Notes under the pieces: generated by a model
The model's database searches: none
What the model saw: the letters and a program-made list of their open reading frames with translations, nothing else
Told to the model about the DNA's origin: nothing
Source: an uncultured bacterium
GTDB lineage: Bacteria > Desulfobacterota > Desulfobulbia > Desulfobulbales > Desulfobulbaceae
Direction of reading: 5' to 3'
NCBI GenBank assembly: GCA_903842475.1
Contig: CAIMMA010000169.1
Coordinates: 1 to 19,527, forward strand
Length of the DNA: 19,527 nt
Part shown: piece after piece, positions 1 through 7,000 of the stretch
Layout: the number at the start of each line of letters is the position of its first letter
Position numbering within the stretch: the stretch's first letter is position 1
Position numbers and translations under genes: made by a program

Positions 1-221
1 CGTTTTTCAATGGGTACCGCCCTCAGTTTTATTTCAGAACCACTGACGTTACCGGTGTCTGTACCCTTGAAGAAGGTGTCGAGATGGTTATGCCCGGCGA
101 CAATATCCATATATTGGGAGAGTTGATTACACCCATCGCCATGGAAGCAGGTCTTCGATTTGCAATCCGTGAAGGTGGCCGAACCGTCGGCGCAGGCGTT
201 GTCAGCGAAATTATCGAATAA
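1..221 (+). CDS. tuf: Elongation factor Tu, C-terminal end (partial, first tuf copy)
   Basis: This is the last 73 codons of a tuf gene cut by the window start. EF-Tu is the cytoplasmic GTPase that delivers aminoacyl-tRNA to the ribosomal A site. The visible part is the end of domain 3, including GYRPQFYFRTTDVTG and the C-terminus GAGVVSEIIE, followed by TAA. It is the same as the 3' end of the complete tuf at 15535-16725 except for one silent Ile codon change (ATA here at 111-113, ATT there). The reading frame has two leading bases of a split codon. It lies upstream of rpmG, tRNA-Trp and secE, the position of tufB in E. coli. The identification is secure; the missing 5' part cannot be judged. 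Confidence 0.97.
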   Translation, partial: FFNGYRPQFYFRTTDVTGVCTLEEGVEMVMPGDNIHILGELITPIAMEAGLRFAIREGGRTVGAGVVSEIIE

Positions 222-225
222 ACGC

Positions 226-243
226 TATTCCCTGACAGGAATA
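226..243 (+). other. Small hairpin directly after tuf
   Basis: The inverted repeat TATTCC / GGAATA has a 6-base loop and starts 5 nt after the tuf stop codon. There is no T run after it. It may protect the mRNA 3' end or mark a processing site, but it could also be chance. It is not present after the second tuf copy. Confidence 0.3.
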
Positions 244-259
244 TCATTGAAGTGAGATG

Positions 260-284
260 AGCAGCCGGGCTTGACCCGGCTGCT
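260..284 (+). other. Strong GC-rich hairpin between tuf and rpmG
   Basis: A perfect 10-bp stem (AGCAGCCGGG / CCCGGCTGCT) closes a 5-base loop, 21 nt before the rpmG start. Only three T's are scattered in the following 9 bases, so it lacks the U tract of a classic intrinsic terminator. It could be a weak attenuator, an RNA processing or stabilising element between tuf and the downstream genes, or a Rho-related structure. The stem is seen directly; the role is inferred. Confidence 0.6.
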
Positions 285-305
285 GTCACTCTAGTAGAGT
301 TGAAT

Positions 306-455
306 ATGAGAGATAATATTACGTTAGCTTGTCAAGTTTGTAAGCAGCGCAACTACACCACCACTAAGAACAAACGCACCATCCCTCACAAACTGGAGCT
401 GAAAAAATATTGCCCCTTTTGTAAGGCGCATACGCCACACAAGGAAACCAAATAG
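306..455 (+). CDS. rpmG: 50S ribosomal protein L33
   Basis: This 49-residue basic protein matches L33 of the large subunit, which sits near the E site. It is of the zinc-binding type: two CxxC pairs are visible, C9-C12 (CQVC) and C36-C39 (CPFC), which would hold one zinc ion. The core NYTTTKNKR and the KKYCPFCKAHTPHKETK tail are typical of the family, and the length is normal. The ATG at 306 is chosen because it gives the family N-terminus; the Shine-Dalgarno sequence before it is poor (a GAG in AGAGTTG). The gene stops only 2 nt before the tRNA-Trp, so the two must share a transcript. The order rpmG-tRNA-Trp-secE-nusG is widespread in bacteria. Confidence 0.96.
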   Translation: MRDNITLACQVCKQRNYTTTKNKRTIPHKLELKKYCPFCKAHTPHKETK

Positions 456-457
456 AC

Positions 458-533
458 AGGCCAGTAGCTCTAATGGTAGAGCACCGGACTCCAAATCCGG
501 GGGTTGGGGGTTCGAGTCCCTCCTGGCCTGCCA
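458..533 (+). tRNA. trnW: tRNA-Trp (anticodon CCA)
   Basis: This 76-nt tRNA has all four arms. The acceptor stem is AGGCCAG (458-464) with CTGGCCT (523-529), followed by discriminator G530 and an encoded CCA end (531-533). The D arm contains the GG of TAATGGTA. The anticodon stem is CCGGA / TCCGG, with loop CTCCAAA and anticodon CCA at 491-493. The T arm has GGGGG-TTCGAGT-CCCTC with one G-T pair. It decodes UGG. It starts 2 nt after the rpmG stop codon and lies 49 nt before secE, so it is probably released from a polycistronic mRNA by RNase P at the 5' end. Confidence 0.97.
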
Positions 534-582
534 TCATTGAGTATTCACAGCAATGTGAAATTTTAAGCTTCTCAGCAAAATA

Positions 583-855
583 ATGTCGATTAAAAAAACA
601 ATTCGGACAGGCAAGGTGGGTATGGATACCAAAAAAGAGTCTGGCGATCTTGAAGGTCAGTCTTACTTCTCCCCGTCTGGCATTCGTGCATTTATTCTTG
701 AGGTGCACTCCGAATTCCGTAAGATCGTTTGGCCGGGAATGAAAACCACCGCGGGGTTGACGGGTTTCGTCATTCTCTTGGTTGTTATTATCTCGTTATA
801 TCTCGGTTCAGTCGATCTTCTTCTGGGCAAATTAGTGTCAACCATTCTTAAATAA
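583..855 (+). CDS. secE: Preprotein translocase subunit SecE
   Basis: SecE is the small essential inner-membrane subunit that clamps SecY in the protein-export channel. The protein shows the short amphipathic signature EFRKIVWPGMKTT (residues 44-56), with the family's WP, followed by one membrane segment (about residues 58-80, rich in V, I and L). This single-span form of 77-90 residues is the common bacterial one, unlike the three-span form of E. coli. Two starts are possible. The ATG at 583 has no clear ribosome site. The in-frame ATG at 622 follows AAGGTGG closely, with a short spacer, and would give 77 residues. The start is therefore uncertain; the conserved region is unaffected. It sits immediately before nusG, as expected. 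Confidence 0.93.
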   Translation: MSIKKTIRTGKVGMDTKKESGDLEGQSYFSPSGIRAFILEVHSEFRKIVWPGMKTTAGLTGFVILLVVIISLYLGSVDLLLGKLVSTILK

Positions 856-877
856 TTGACACGCTGGGGCTTTTCTC

Positions 878-1441
878 ATGGCAAAATGTTGGTACATAGT
901 TCATACGCACACTGGTTTTGAAAATAAAGTTAAAACAACACTTGAAGAACGGATCAGATTAGCAGGTCAGGAAGAACTCTTTGGTGAAATTCTTGTACCC
1001 ACCGAACAGGTAGTTGAAATGGTGAAAGGGGCAAGGAAAACCTCGGAGCGGAAATTTTTTCCAGGATATATCCTGGTAAATATGGAAATGAATGAACACT
1101 CTTGGCACACAGTACAAGAAACTCCAAGAGTAACCGGCTTCGTTGGCATTAATATGAATCAAGCCGGATCGGACAAAGATATTTATAAAAAAATTCCTTC
1201 ACTGACAGACCAAGAAGCTCGAAAAATTTTAGGACGGATCGCCGAGGGGGCTAATAAACCAAAACCCAAAGTGATCTTTGTTGAGGGTGACCCCGTACGA
1301 GTTATCGACGGACCGTTTGCTAATTTCCAAGGTGTCATCGAAGAAGTGTATCCGGAGAAGGGCCGGGTGAGAGTGACTGTTTCCATTTTTGGTCGTTCGA
1401 CACCGGTTGAACTCGAATATATCCAGGTGAGTAAAAATTGA
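878..1441 (+). CDS. nusG: Transcription termination/antitermination protein NusG
   Basis: NusG binds RNA polymerase through its NGN domain and contacts Rho or ribosomal protein S10 through its KOW domain, coupling transcription with translation. The 187 residues show both parts. The N-terminal NGN domain starts WYIVHTHTGFENKVK (5-19) and contains the conserved KFFPGYILV (59-67). A lysine-rich linker (about 124-131) leads to the KOW domain (about 134-187), with GDPVRVIDGPFANFQGVIEE. The length is slightly above the 181 residues of E. coli. The ATG at 878 fits the family start; only a weak GGGG lies upstream. The gene follows secE by 22 nt and precedes rplK by 29 nt, so it is probably cotranscribed with both. 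Confidence 0.98.
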   Translation: MAKCWYIVHTHTGFENKVKTTLEERIRLAGQEELFGEILVPTEQVVEMVKGARKTSERKFFPGYILVNMEMNEHSWHTVQETPRVTGFVGINMNQAGSDKDIYKKIPSLTDQEARKILGRIAEGANKPKPKVIFVEGDPVRVIDGPFANFQGVIEEVYPEKGRVRVTVSIFGRSTPVELEYIQVSKN

Positions 1442-1470
1442 GCTCCCGGTTTATCGTGGAGGATTAAATT

Positions 1471-1896
1471 ATGGCAAAAAAAATAACAGCATTCATTAAA
1501 CTGCAGATTCCAGCGGGAAAAGCCAACCCTTCTCCCCCTGTGGGCCCGGCTCTTGGGCAGCATGGTGTGAACATTATGGATTTTTGTAAATCTTTTAATG
1601 CTCAAACCCAATCCGTTGGTGATACCATTATCCCGGTTGTTATCACTGTCTATTCAGATCGTTCCTACAGTTTTATCACCAAGACGCCGCCTGCATCGGT
1701 ATTGCTCAAAAAAGCTGCAGGGTTGTCCAAAGGTTCTAGCAATCCCAAAAAAGAACGCGTAGCTGAACTCGATTCTGCGAAAATTCGTGAAATTGCCGAA
1801 ATTAAGATGCCGGATTTGAATGCATATAATGTGGATCAAGCCATTCGCATCATCGAAGGAACCGCTAGAAGTTGCGGAATTACTATTATTAAATAA
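1471..1896 (+). CDS. rplK: 50S ribosomal protein L11
   Basis: L11 binds the GTPase-associated centre of 23S rRNA at the base of the L7/L12 stalk and helps elongation factors and the RelA stringent response act there. The 141 residues match the family length. The N-terminal domain carries the proline-rich segment SPPVGPALGQHGVNIMDF (21-38), the region tied to thiostrepton-type antibiotics, and the C-terminal RNA-binding domain ends AIRIIEGTARSCGITI. GGAGG at 1458-1462, 8 nt before the ATG, supports the start. The short 29-nt gap after nusG leaves little room for a separate promoter. Confidence 0.98.
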   Translation: MAKKITAFIKLQIPAGKANPSPPVGPALGQHGVNIMDFCKSFNAQTQSVGDTIIPVVITVYSDRSYSFITKTPPASVLLKKAAGLSKGSSNPKKERVAELDSAKIREIAEIKMPDLNAYNVDQAIRIIEGTARSCGITIIK

Positions 1897-1915
1897 GTTG
1901 TTTTAATTCGTTATA

Positions 1916-1940
1916 CCTGTGCATACCACTGTGCACCAGG
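1916..1940 (+). promoter_or_regulatory. Candidate regulatory hairpin before rplA
   Basis: In the 62-nt rplK-rplA gap, CCTG-TGCA (1916-1923) pairs with TGCA-CAGG (1932-1940) with one bulged C (1936) and an 8-base loop. The stem ends about 8 nt before the GAGGGG ribosome site of rplA. Its position suits translational control of rplA, for example L1 feedback, but I cannot match it to the known L1 site by eye. The structure is seen; the role is inference. Confidence 0.4.
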
Positions 1941-1958
1941 GAGAATAGAGGGGTTATT

Positions 1959-2669
1959 ATGCCTAAACGTGGGAAAAACTATAAAAATGTCGTTGCCTCG
2001 GTAGATCGTAAAGCTCTCCATGATCTTGCAGAAGGACTTGGACATGTGCTCAACGCTAAATTTGCCAAATTTGATGAATCTGTTGATATCGCTGTGCGTT
2101 TGGGCGTTGACCCACGCCATGCGGACCAGATGGTTCGTTCCAGTGTTATTCTACCCAATGGTACAGGCAAAACCGCCCGTGTACTCGTTTTCGCTAAAGG
2201 GGAGAAGGAAAAAGAAGCATTGGCTGCAGGCGCTGATTTCGCAGGTTCAGACGAATTAGTTGAAAAAATCAAAGGTGGTTGGCTTGAATTCGATAAGACC
2301 ATCGCTACTCCCGACATGATGGGTGAAGTTGGAAAGATCGGTCGCATCCTCGGGCCTAGAAATCTTATGCCTAACGCCAAATTAGGAACTGTTACGTTCG
2401 ATATCGAACGTGTAGTCAACGAGATCAAAAAGGGCAAGGTGGATTTTCGTGTCGATAAGGCTGGAGTTGTACACGCCGTCATGGGCAAAAGCTCTTTTGG
2501 CGTCGAAAAACTTGCAGAAAATATATTAGCCTTCATTGACAAACTCATTCAACTTAAACCATCGACTAGCAAAGGCATTTACTTGCGCGCTATTTCAGTT
2601 TCCAGCACGATGGGCCCTGGTTTTAAAATCGATCCTTTGCAAGTGCGCTCGCTGATTAAGGCAGCGTAA
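1959..2669 (+). CDS. rplA: 50S ribosomal protein L1
   Basis: L1 forms the mobile stalk of the large subunit that guides deacylated tRNA out of the E site, and in many bacteria it also represses translation of its own mRNA. The 236 residues are close to the family norm of about 230-235. The hallmark LGPRNLMPNAKLGTVT is at 131-146, preceded by TPDMMGEVGKIGRI, and the C-terminus has SVSSTMGPGFKIDP. GAGGGG lies before the ATG and supports the start. It follows rplK by 62 nt with a hairpin in the gap and is followed by the long L10 leader region. Confidence 0.98.
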   Translation: MPKRGKNYKNVVASVDRKALHDLAEGLGHVLNAKFAKFDESVDIAVRLGVDPRHADQMVRSSVILPNGTGKTARVLVFAKGEKEKEALAAGADFAGSDELVEKIKGGWLEFDKTIATPDMMGEVGKIGRILGPRNLMPNAKLGTVTFDIERVVNEIKKGKVDFRVDKAGVVHAVMGKSSFGVEKLAENILAFIDKLIQLKPSTSKGIYLRAISVSSTMGPGFKIDPLQVRSLIKAA

Positions 2670-2752
2670 CTCCAACGGAAGCATTTGGCCTTTATAGGGA
2701 TCCATTGTTAGTAACACTTTTCTGCAGCAACAATAAGATTAATTTTAGGGAA

Positions 2753-2821
2753 GGTCAGAGACAGCAGGCACGGAAGTATAATGGCATAACTTTTTATAAC
2801 AGTTTGCCACCTGCTTAGACC
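2753..2821 (+). promoter_or_regulatory. L10-type ribosomal protein leader (rplJL autoregulation)
   Basis: Within the 246-nt rplA-rplJ gap, GGTC (2753-2756) pairs with GACC (2818-2821) and AGCAGG (2763-2768) pairs with CCTGCT (2810-2815). Between the two helices lies an uneven internal loop with AGAGAC on the left side and TA on the right. This arrangement, AGACAGCAGG opposite CCTGCTTA, resembles the L10 leader family (RF00557), where the L10-(L7/L12)4 complex binds its own mRNA. The rest of the gap (2822-2900) is pyrimidine-rich, and CTGCT at 2871-2875 could compete for AGCAG. The fold is seen by eye; the family assignment is from memory and was not searched. Confidence 0.7.
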
Positions 2822-2900
2822 AATACGGCTCAATTTCATTATACCGGCTGATTGTCTTCATTCCTCTACTCTGCTCTTCTGACAGTCCCACAACATACGT

Positions 2901-2908
2901 AAGGAGGT
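2901..2908 (+). promoter_or_regulatory. Near-perfect ribosome binding site for rplJ
   Basis: AAGGAGGT matches the complement of the 16S rRNA 3' end over its full 8 bases and sits 7 nt before a TTG codon at 2916. It decides the rplJ start and offsets the weak initiation codon. Confidence 0.85.
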
Positions 2909-2915
2909 ATAAACG

Positions 2916-3434
2916 TTGAATCGCGATCAAAAAACCGATGTCATCAGTGAACTTAACGAAACTTTTTCGAAAGCTAAGTTTGCTGTTGTCACCGATTACC
3001 GCGGGCTTAAAAATACGGAACTGGAAAAACTGCGAAAAAATCTTAGGGATAACGATGCTCAAATCCAGGTTGCCAAAAACACCTTGCTGCGACTTGCAGT
3101 GAAAGGAACGGCATATGAGGGGTTGAGCGATTCCTTTACAGGCACCACCGCTGTTGCGATCGGGTTTACAGAACCTGTGGGCCCTGCAAAAGTTTTAACG
3201 GCTTTTGCAAAAGAATTTAGCGCATTTACCATTCGTTCCGCAGTCCTTGCCGGAAGCATGCTAAGCGTAGAAGATGTACAGGCTCTCTCTTTGCTGCCAA
3301 GCAGAGAAGAATTGCTTGCCAAGCTCCTTGGAACCATGGCAGCGGTACCGACAAGCTTTGTACGTGTTCTAAATGCAGTACCGCAAGGATTGGTGTATGC
3401 CTTAACGGCAATAAAAGAGCAGAAGGAAAATTAA
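2916..3434 (+). CDS. rplJ: 50S ribosomal protein L10
   Basis: L10 is the stalk base protein that anchors dimers of L7/L12 to the ribosome; the complex also represses its own mRNA. The 172 residues are typical. The N-terminal rRNA-binding domain includes FAVVTDYRGLKNTELEKLR (about 22-40) and the conserved VAKNTLLRLA. The C-terminal helix that holds L7/L12 is the region ending FVRVLNAVPQGLVYALTAI. The start is TTG at 2916, chosen because an almost ideal Shine-Dalgarno sequence precedes it by 7 nt and because the product then begins MNRDQK, close to the family N-terminus. The gene lies under the L10-type leader and 62 nt before rplL. Confidence 0.97.
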   Translation: MNRDQKTDVISELNETFSKAKFAVVTDYRGLKNTELEKLRKNLRDNDAQIQVAKNTLLRLAVKGTAYEGLSDSFTGTTAVAIGFTEPVGPAKVLTAFAKEFSAFTIRSAVLAGSMLSVEDVQALSLLPSREELLAKLLGTMAAVPTSFVRVLNAVPQGLVYALTAIKEQKEN

Positions 3435-3496
3435 ATTTCAAACCCTCGGCGAAAAAACTGATGGGTATATTTTGATTATTTTCAGGAGGAAGGAAA

Positions 3497-3877
3497 ATGG
3501 CCGTAACAAAACAAGACGTGATTGATTTTATTGCTAATATGACAGTGCTGGAACTCTCTGAGCTTATCAAAGAGTTGGAAGAAAAATTTGGAGTTTCAGC
3601 TGCAGCACCGGTAGCGGTTGCTGCAGTTTCCGCCGGTGGAGAAGGTGCCGCGGTTGCTGAAGAGCAAACCGAATTTGATGTTATTCTGACTAGCGCAGGC
3701 GACCAGAAAATTAAGGTTATCAAAGAAGTTCGTGCTATCACTTCATTAGGCTTGAAAGAGGCTAAGGATTTAGTGGAAGGCGTACCGGCTGCTGTTAAAG
3801 AAGCGGTCAGCAAGGACGAAGCTGCAGCGATCAAGGCTCAGATTGAAAGCGCTGGCGGAAGTGTAGAAATCAAATAA
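3497..3877 (+). CDS. rplL: 50S ribosomal protein L7/L12
   Basis: L7/L12 is the multi-copy acidic stalk protein that recruits the translational GTPases. The 126 residues show the N-terminal dimerisation domain (1-33), an alanine- and valine-rich flexible hinge (about 34-56) and the globular C-terminal domain (59-126) with FDVILTSAGDQKIKVIKEVR and GLKEAKDLVEGVP. The length is normal. AGGAGGA at 3484-3490, 6 nt before the ATG, is a very strong ribosome site, which fits the need for several copies per ribosome. It is followed by the attenuator-like structure before rpoB. Confidence 0.99.
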   Translation: MAVTKQDVIDFIANMTVLELSELIKELEEKFGVSAAAPVAVAAVSAGGEGAAVAEEQTEFDVILTSAGDQKIKVIKEVRAITSLGLKEAKDLVEGVPAAVKEAVSKDEAAAIKAQIESAGGSVEIK

Positions 3878-3932
3878 TTATTTTCATTTGTGCTTATCGG
3901 GTAACAACTTCCCGAGAGCAAAACATGCATCA

Positions 3933-3992
3933 GGTAACGCTATAGGGCTTCAAGCCCCGTAGCGTTCCTGTGTTTGTAGGTATTTTTTTTTT
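3933..3992 (+). terminator. Attenuator-like hairpin and T10 run between rplL and rpoB
   Basis: The main hairpin pairs AACGCTA (3936-3942) with TAGCGTT (3960-3966), then after a T-G pair and an A-C mismatch GGGCT (3945-3949) with AGCCC (3953-3957), with loop TCA. GG/CC can extend it outward. Ten T's follow at 3983-3992, but 16 nt after the stem, which is far for a simple intrinsic terminator. CCTGT (3967-3971) can also pair with ACAGG (3993-3997) around the T run. A smaller hairpin TCGGG / CCCGA lies at 3897-3915. In E. coli this gap holds a partial terminator and an RNase III site that lower rpoBC relative to rplJL; a similar role here is inferred. Confidence 0.55.
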
Positions 3993-4081
3993 ACAGGTTG
4001 GATGTTCGTTGAATATTTATTCGTAAATTCAGTGGAATATCACATATCAATCTGAATCACGCGGAATGTTTCGAGGAAACT

Positions 4082-7000
4082 ATGAGAAGAGTACGTAAGA
4101 GTTTTGCTAAGACAAGCCAGATTATCGAACCGCCACATCTTATCGCAATGCAGCGGGAATCTTACGAGCACTTTCTGCAAAGGGGGATTGCACCTGAGTT
4201 ACGTAAAGACAATGGGCTGCAAGCCATATTTCAGAGTATATTTCCTATTTCTGATTTCAATGGCTTATGTTCATTAGAGTTTGTCCGGTATTCCTTTGGT
4301 GAACCGAAATACACCGTTCCGGAATGCATCGAAAGAGGCATGACTTACGAAGCTCCCCTCAAAATCACTGTACGCTTGATAACCTTTGATGTCGATGAGG
4401 AAACTGGGGTTCAATCCGTTCGTGATATCAAAGAGCAAGAAGTGTTCCTCGGCGCCTTACCGCTCATGACCCAAGATGGCGTGTTTGTGGTGAATGGCAC
4501 AGAGCGGGTCGTCGTTAATCAATTACAGCGTTCACCCGGCTTGTTTTACACCCATGATCACGGCAAATCTCACGCCTCCGGCAAGCGACTCTATTCTGCT
4601 CGAATAATTCCCGTACGTGGCTCATGGCTTGATTTCGAATTTGATATCAAAGACGTCCTTTATGTACGAATTGATCGACGCCGTAAACTTCCGGTCAGTG
4701 TTCTTCTTAAAGCACTTGGCTATAATGATGAGGAATTGCTCAATGAATTTTATCATTCCGATATTATTCATTTTGATGGTGAAAAATACGCGGTCGCCTT
4801 TAACCCGGTAACGTTTGCTAATCAACGTTTAACCACCGATATTATCAATCCGGTTGATGGCAGTGTTATTGCAAAAAAAGGGAAAAAAGTAACAAAAACT
4901 CTCGCGAAAAAAATCGAAAGTCTTGGGGTTACCTCTTTGGCCGTAGAAGTTGAAGAACTTCACGGTCGCTTTTTTGCCAGGGACATTGTTCACCCACAAA
5001 CCGGTGAAATTCTTGTAAAATGCAATGATGTCATCACTCCTGCCACCCTCCAGGCCTTTATGGACGCTGGGGTCAATTCTTTTGCCTTGCTCTTTATTGA
5101 TGGTGTTAACTTCAGCGAATCTTTCCGGAAAACGCTCTTGATCGACAAAATCAAGGACACCGAGGAAGCTCTGATTGAAATTTATCGCCGTTTGCGACCT
5201 TCCAGTCCTCCCACTCAGGAGGTGGCAAAGACATTCTTCGATAATTTGTTTTTCAGTGCCACCACCTACGATCTTTCCGAGGTTGGTCGATACAAAATTA
5301 ATACCAAGCTTGGAGTGCAGACACCTATCGAGGTCCGAACACTGACCAAAGAGGACATCGTTAAAAGCGTTAAGCATCTGGTTAGGATTAAAGATGAGTT
5401 GAAAGACGGCGATGACATTGATCATTTGGGTAACCGGCGGGTTCGCACCGTTGGCGAACTCTGTGAAAACCAGTTCCGCATGGGGCTTGTACGGATGGAG
5501 CGCGCCATCAAGGAGCGGATGACCCTGCAGGAAATCGAAACCTTGATGCCCCACGACCTCGTCAATCCTAAGCCGGTGACTTCTGCTATCAAGGAATTTT
5601 TTGGCACCAGCCAGTTGTCTCAGTTTATGGATCAGACCAATCCCTTGTCAGAGGTTACGCACAAGCGTCGTCTTTCTGCACTTGGACCAGGAGGTCTCTC
5701 ACGGGAGCGTGCCGGTTTTGAGGTCCGCGATGTACATCCTACCCATTATGGTCGAATCTGTCCGGTTGAAACGCCTGAGGGGCCGAACATCGGCTTAATC
5801 GTTTCCCTTGCCACCTACGCCACTGTCAATCCTTATGGATTCATCGAAACCCCGTATCGGTATGTGAAAGAGCGGATGGTTTCTAATGATTATAAGTATC
5901 TTTCTGCCTTGCAGGAAGAGAATCATGTTATCGCACCTGCAAAGGTCGCGATTTCTGAAGGGCGACTGGTCGATGAATATCTGATCGCCCGTCATGAAAG
6001 CGAGGTATCTATGGTATCCGCTGATGATATATCCATGATGGATGTTGCACCTAATCAGATGGTTTCGGTTGCTGCGTCCCTTATCCCATTTCTCGAAAAT
6101 GATGATGCAAACCGTGCCTTGATGGGCTCCAACATGCAACGTCAAGCAGTTCCCCTCCTGCAAACCCGCTCCCCGTTAGTAGGGACTGGGGTTGAAAAAT
6201 ATGTTGCTCGCGATTCAGGGGCCTGTTTGCTTTCCGGGGGCAGTGGTGTGGTTGAAGAGTCCGATGCCAATCGTATTGTTATTCGTTACGATGAACCCGG
6301 TATTGATGGGTTTGACACCGGGATTGGTGTGTATCATTTATCGAAATATAAAAAATCAAACCAAAACACTTGTTTCAACCAGAGGGCCTTGGTTCTCCCC
6401 GGTGAACGTGTTGTCAAAGGGTCGGTGCTTGCTGATGGGCCTTCTACCGAAGCCGGAGAACTCGCGCTTGGCAAGAATGTGACCATCGCTTTTATGCCTT
6501 GGCGTGGATACAACTTCGAAGATTCTATTCTGATCAATGAACGCTTGTTAAAAGAAGACACTTTTACCTCCGTGCATGTCGAAATTTTCGAAACCATGGC
6601 ACGCGACACCAAACTCGGCAAAGAGGAAATTACCCGGGACATTCCTAATGTTGGTGAAGAAGGACTTCGTAACCTCGATGAGTCAGGAATCGTACGCATC
6701 GGCGCTGAAGTTCGCGCCGGAGATATGCTGGTTGGCAAAGTCACTCCTAAGGGTGAAAGTATGTTGTCACCTGAAGAAAAGCTGCTCAGAGCCATTTTTG
6801 GTGAGAAGGCCGGTGATGTAAAAGACTCATCTCTGCGCGTTCCGCCCGGAATCGAGGGCGTGGTCATCGACGCCAAAGTCTTCTCCCGAAAAGGGGTTGA
6901 TAAAGATGAACGCACCCTGATGATCGAAGAAATAGAAATCGAACGACTCAATCGAGACATGGAAGATGAGTTGAAGAGTTTGAAAAAGGGCGTTCGTAAA

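Noticed and set aside
260..284. Hairpin after tuf as an intrinsic terminator
   Set aside because: There is no T run after the stem, so it is listed only as a hairpin of unknown role.
29..289. Minus-strand frame opposite the tuf end, repeated opposite the second tuf (16533-16748)
   Set aside because: The two look alike only because the tuf copies are nearly identical; this is not a conserved small protein.
4829..5554. Long minus-strand open frame of 241 codons opposite rpoB
   Set aside because: It lies fully opposite the well-conserved rpoB frame, has no recognisable domain, and is explained by codon bias on the other strand.
5591..5680. Possible antibiotic-resistance alleles in rpoB and in rpsL
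   Set aside because: D516, H526 and S531 of beta and K43 and K88 of S12 are the usual sensitive residues.
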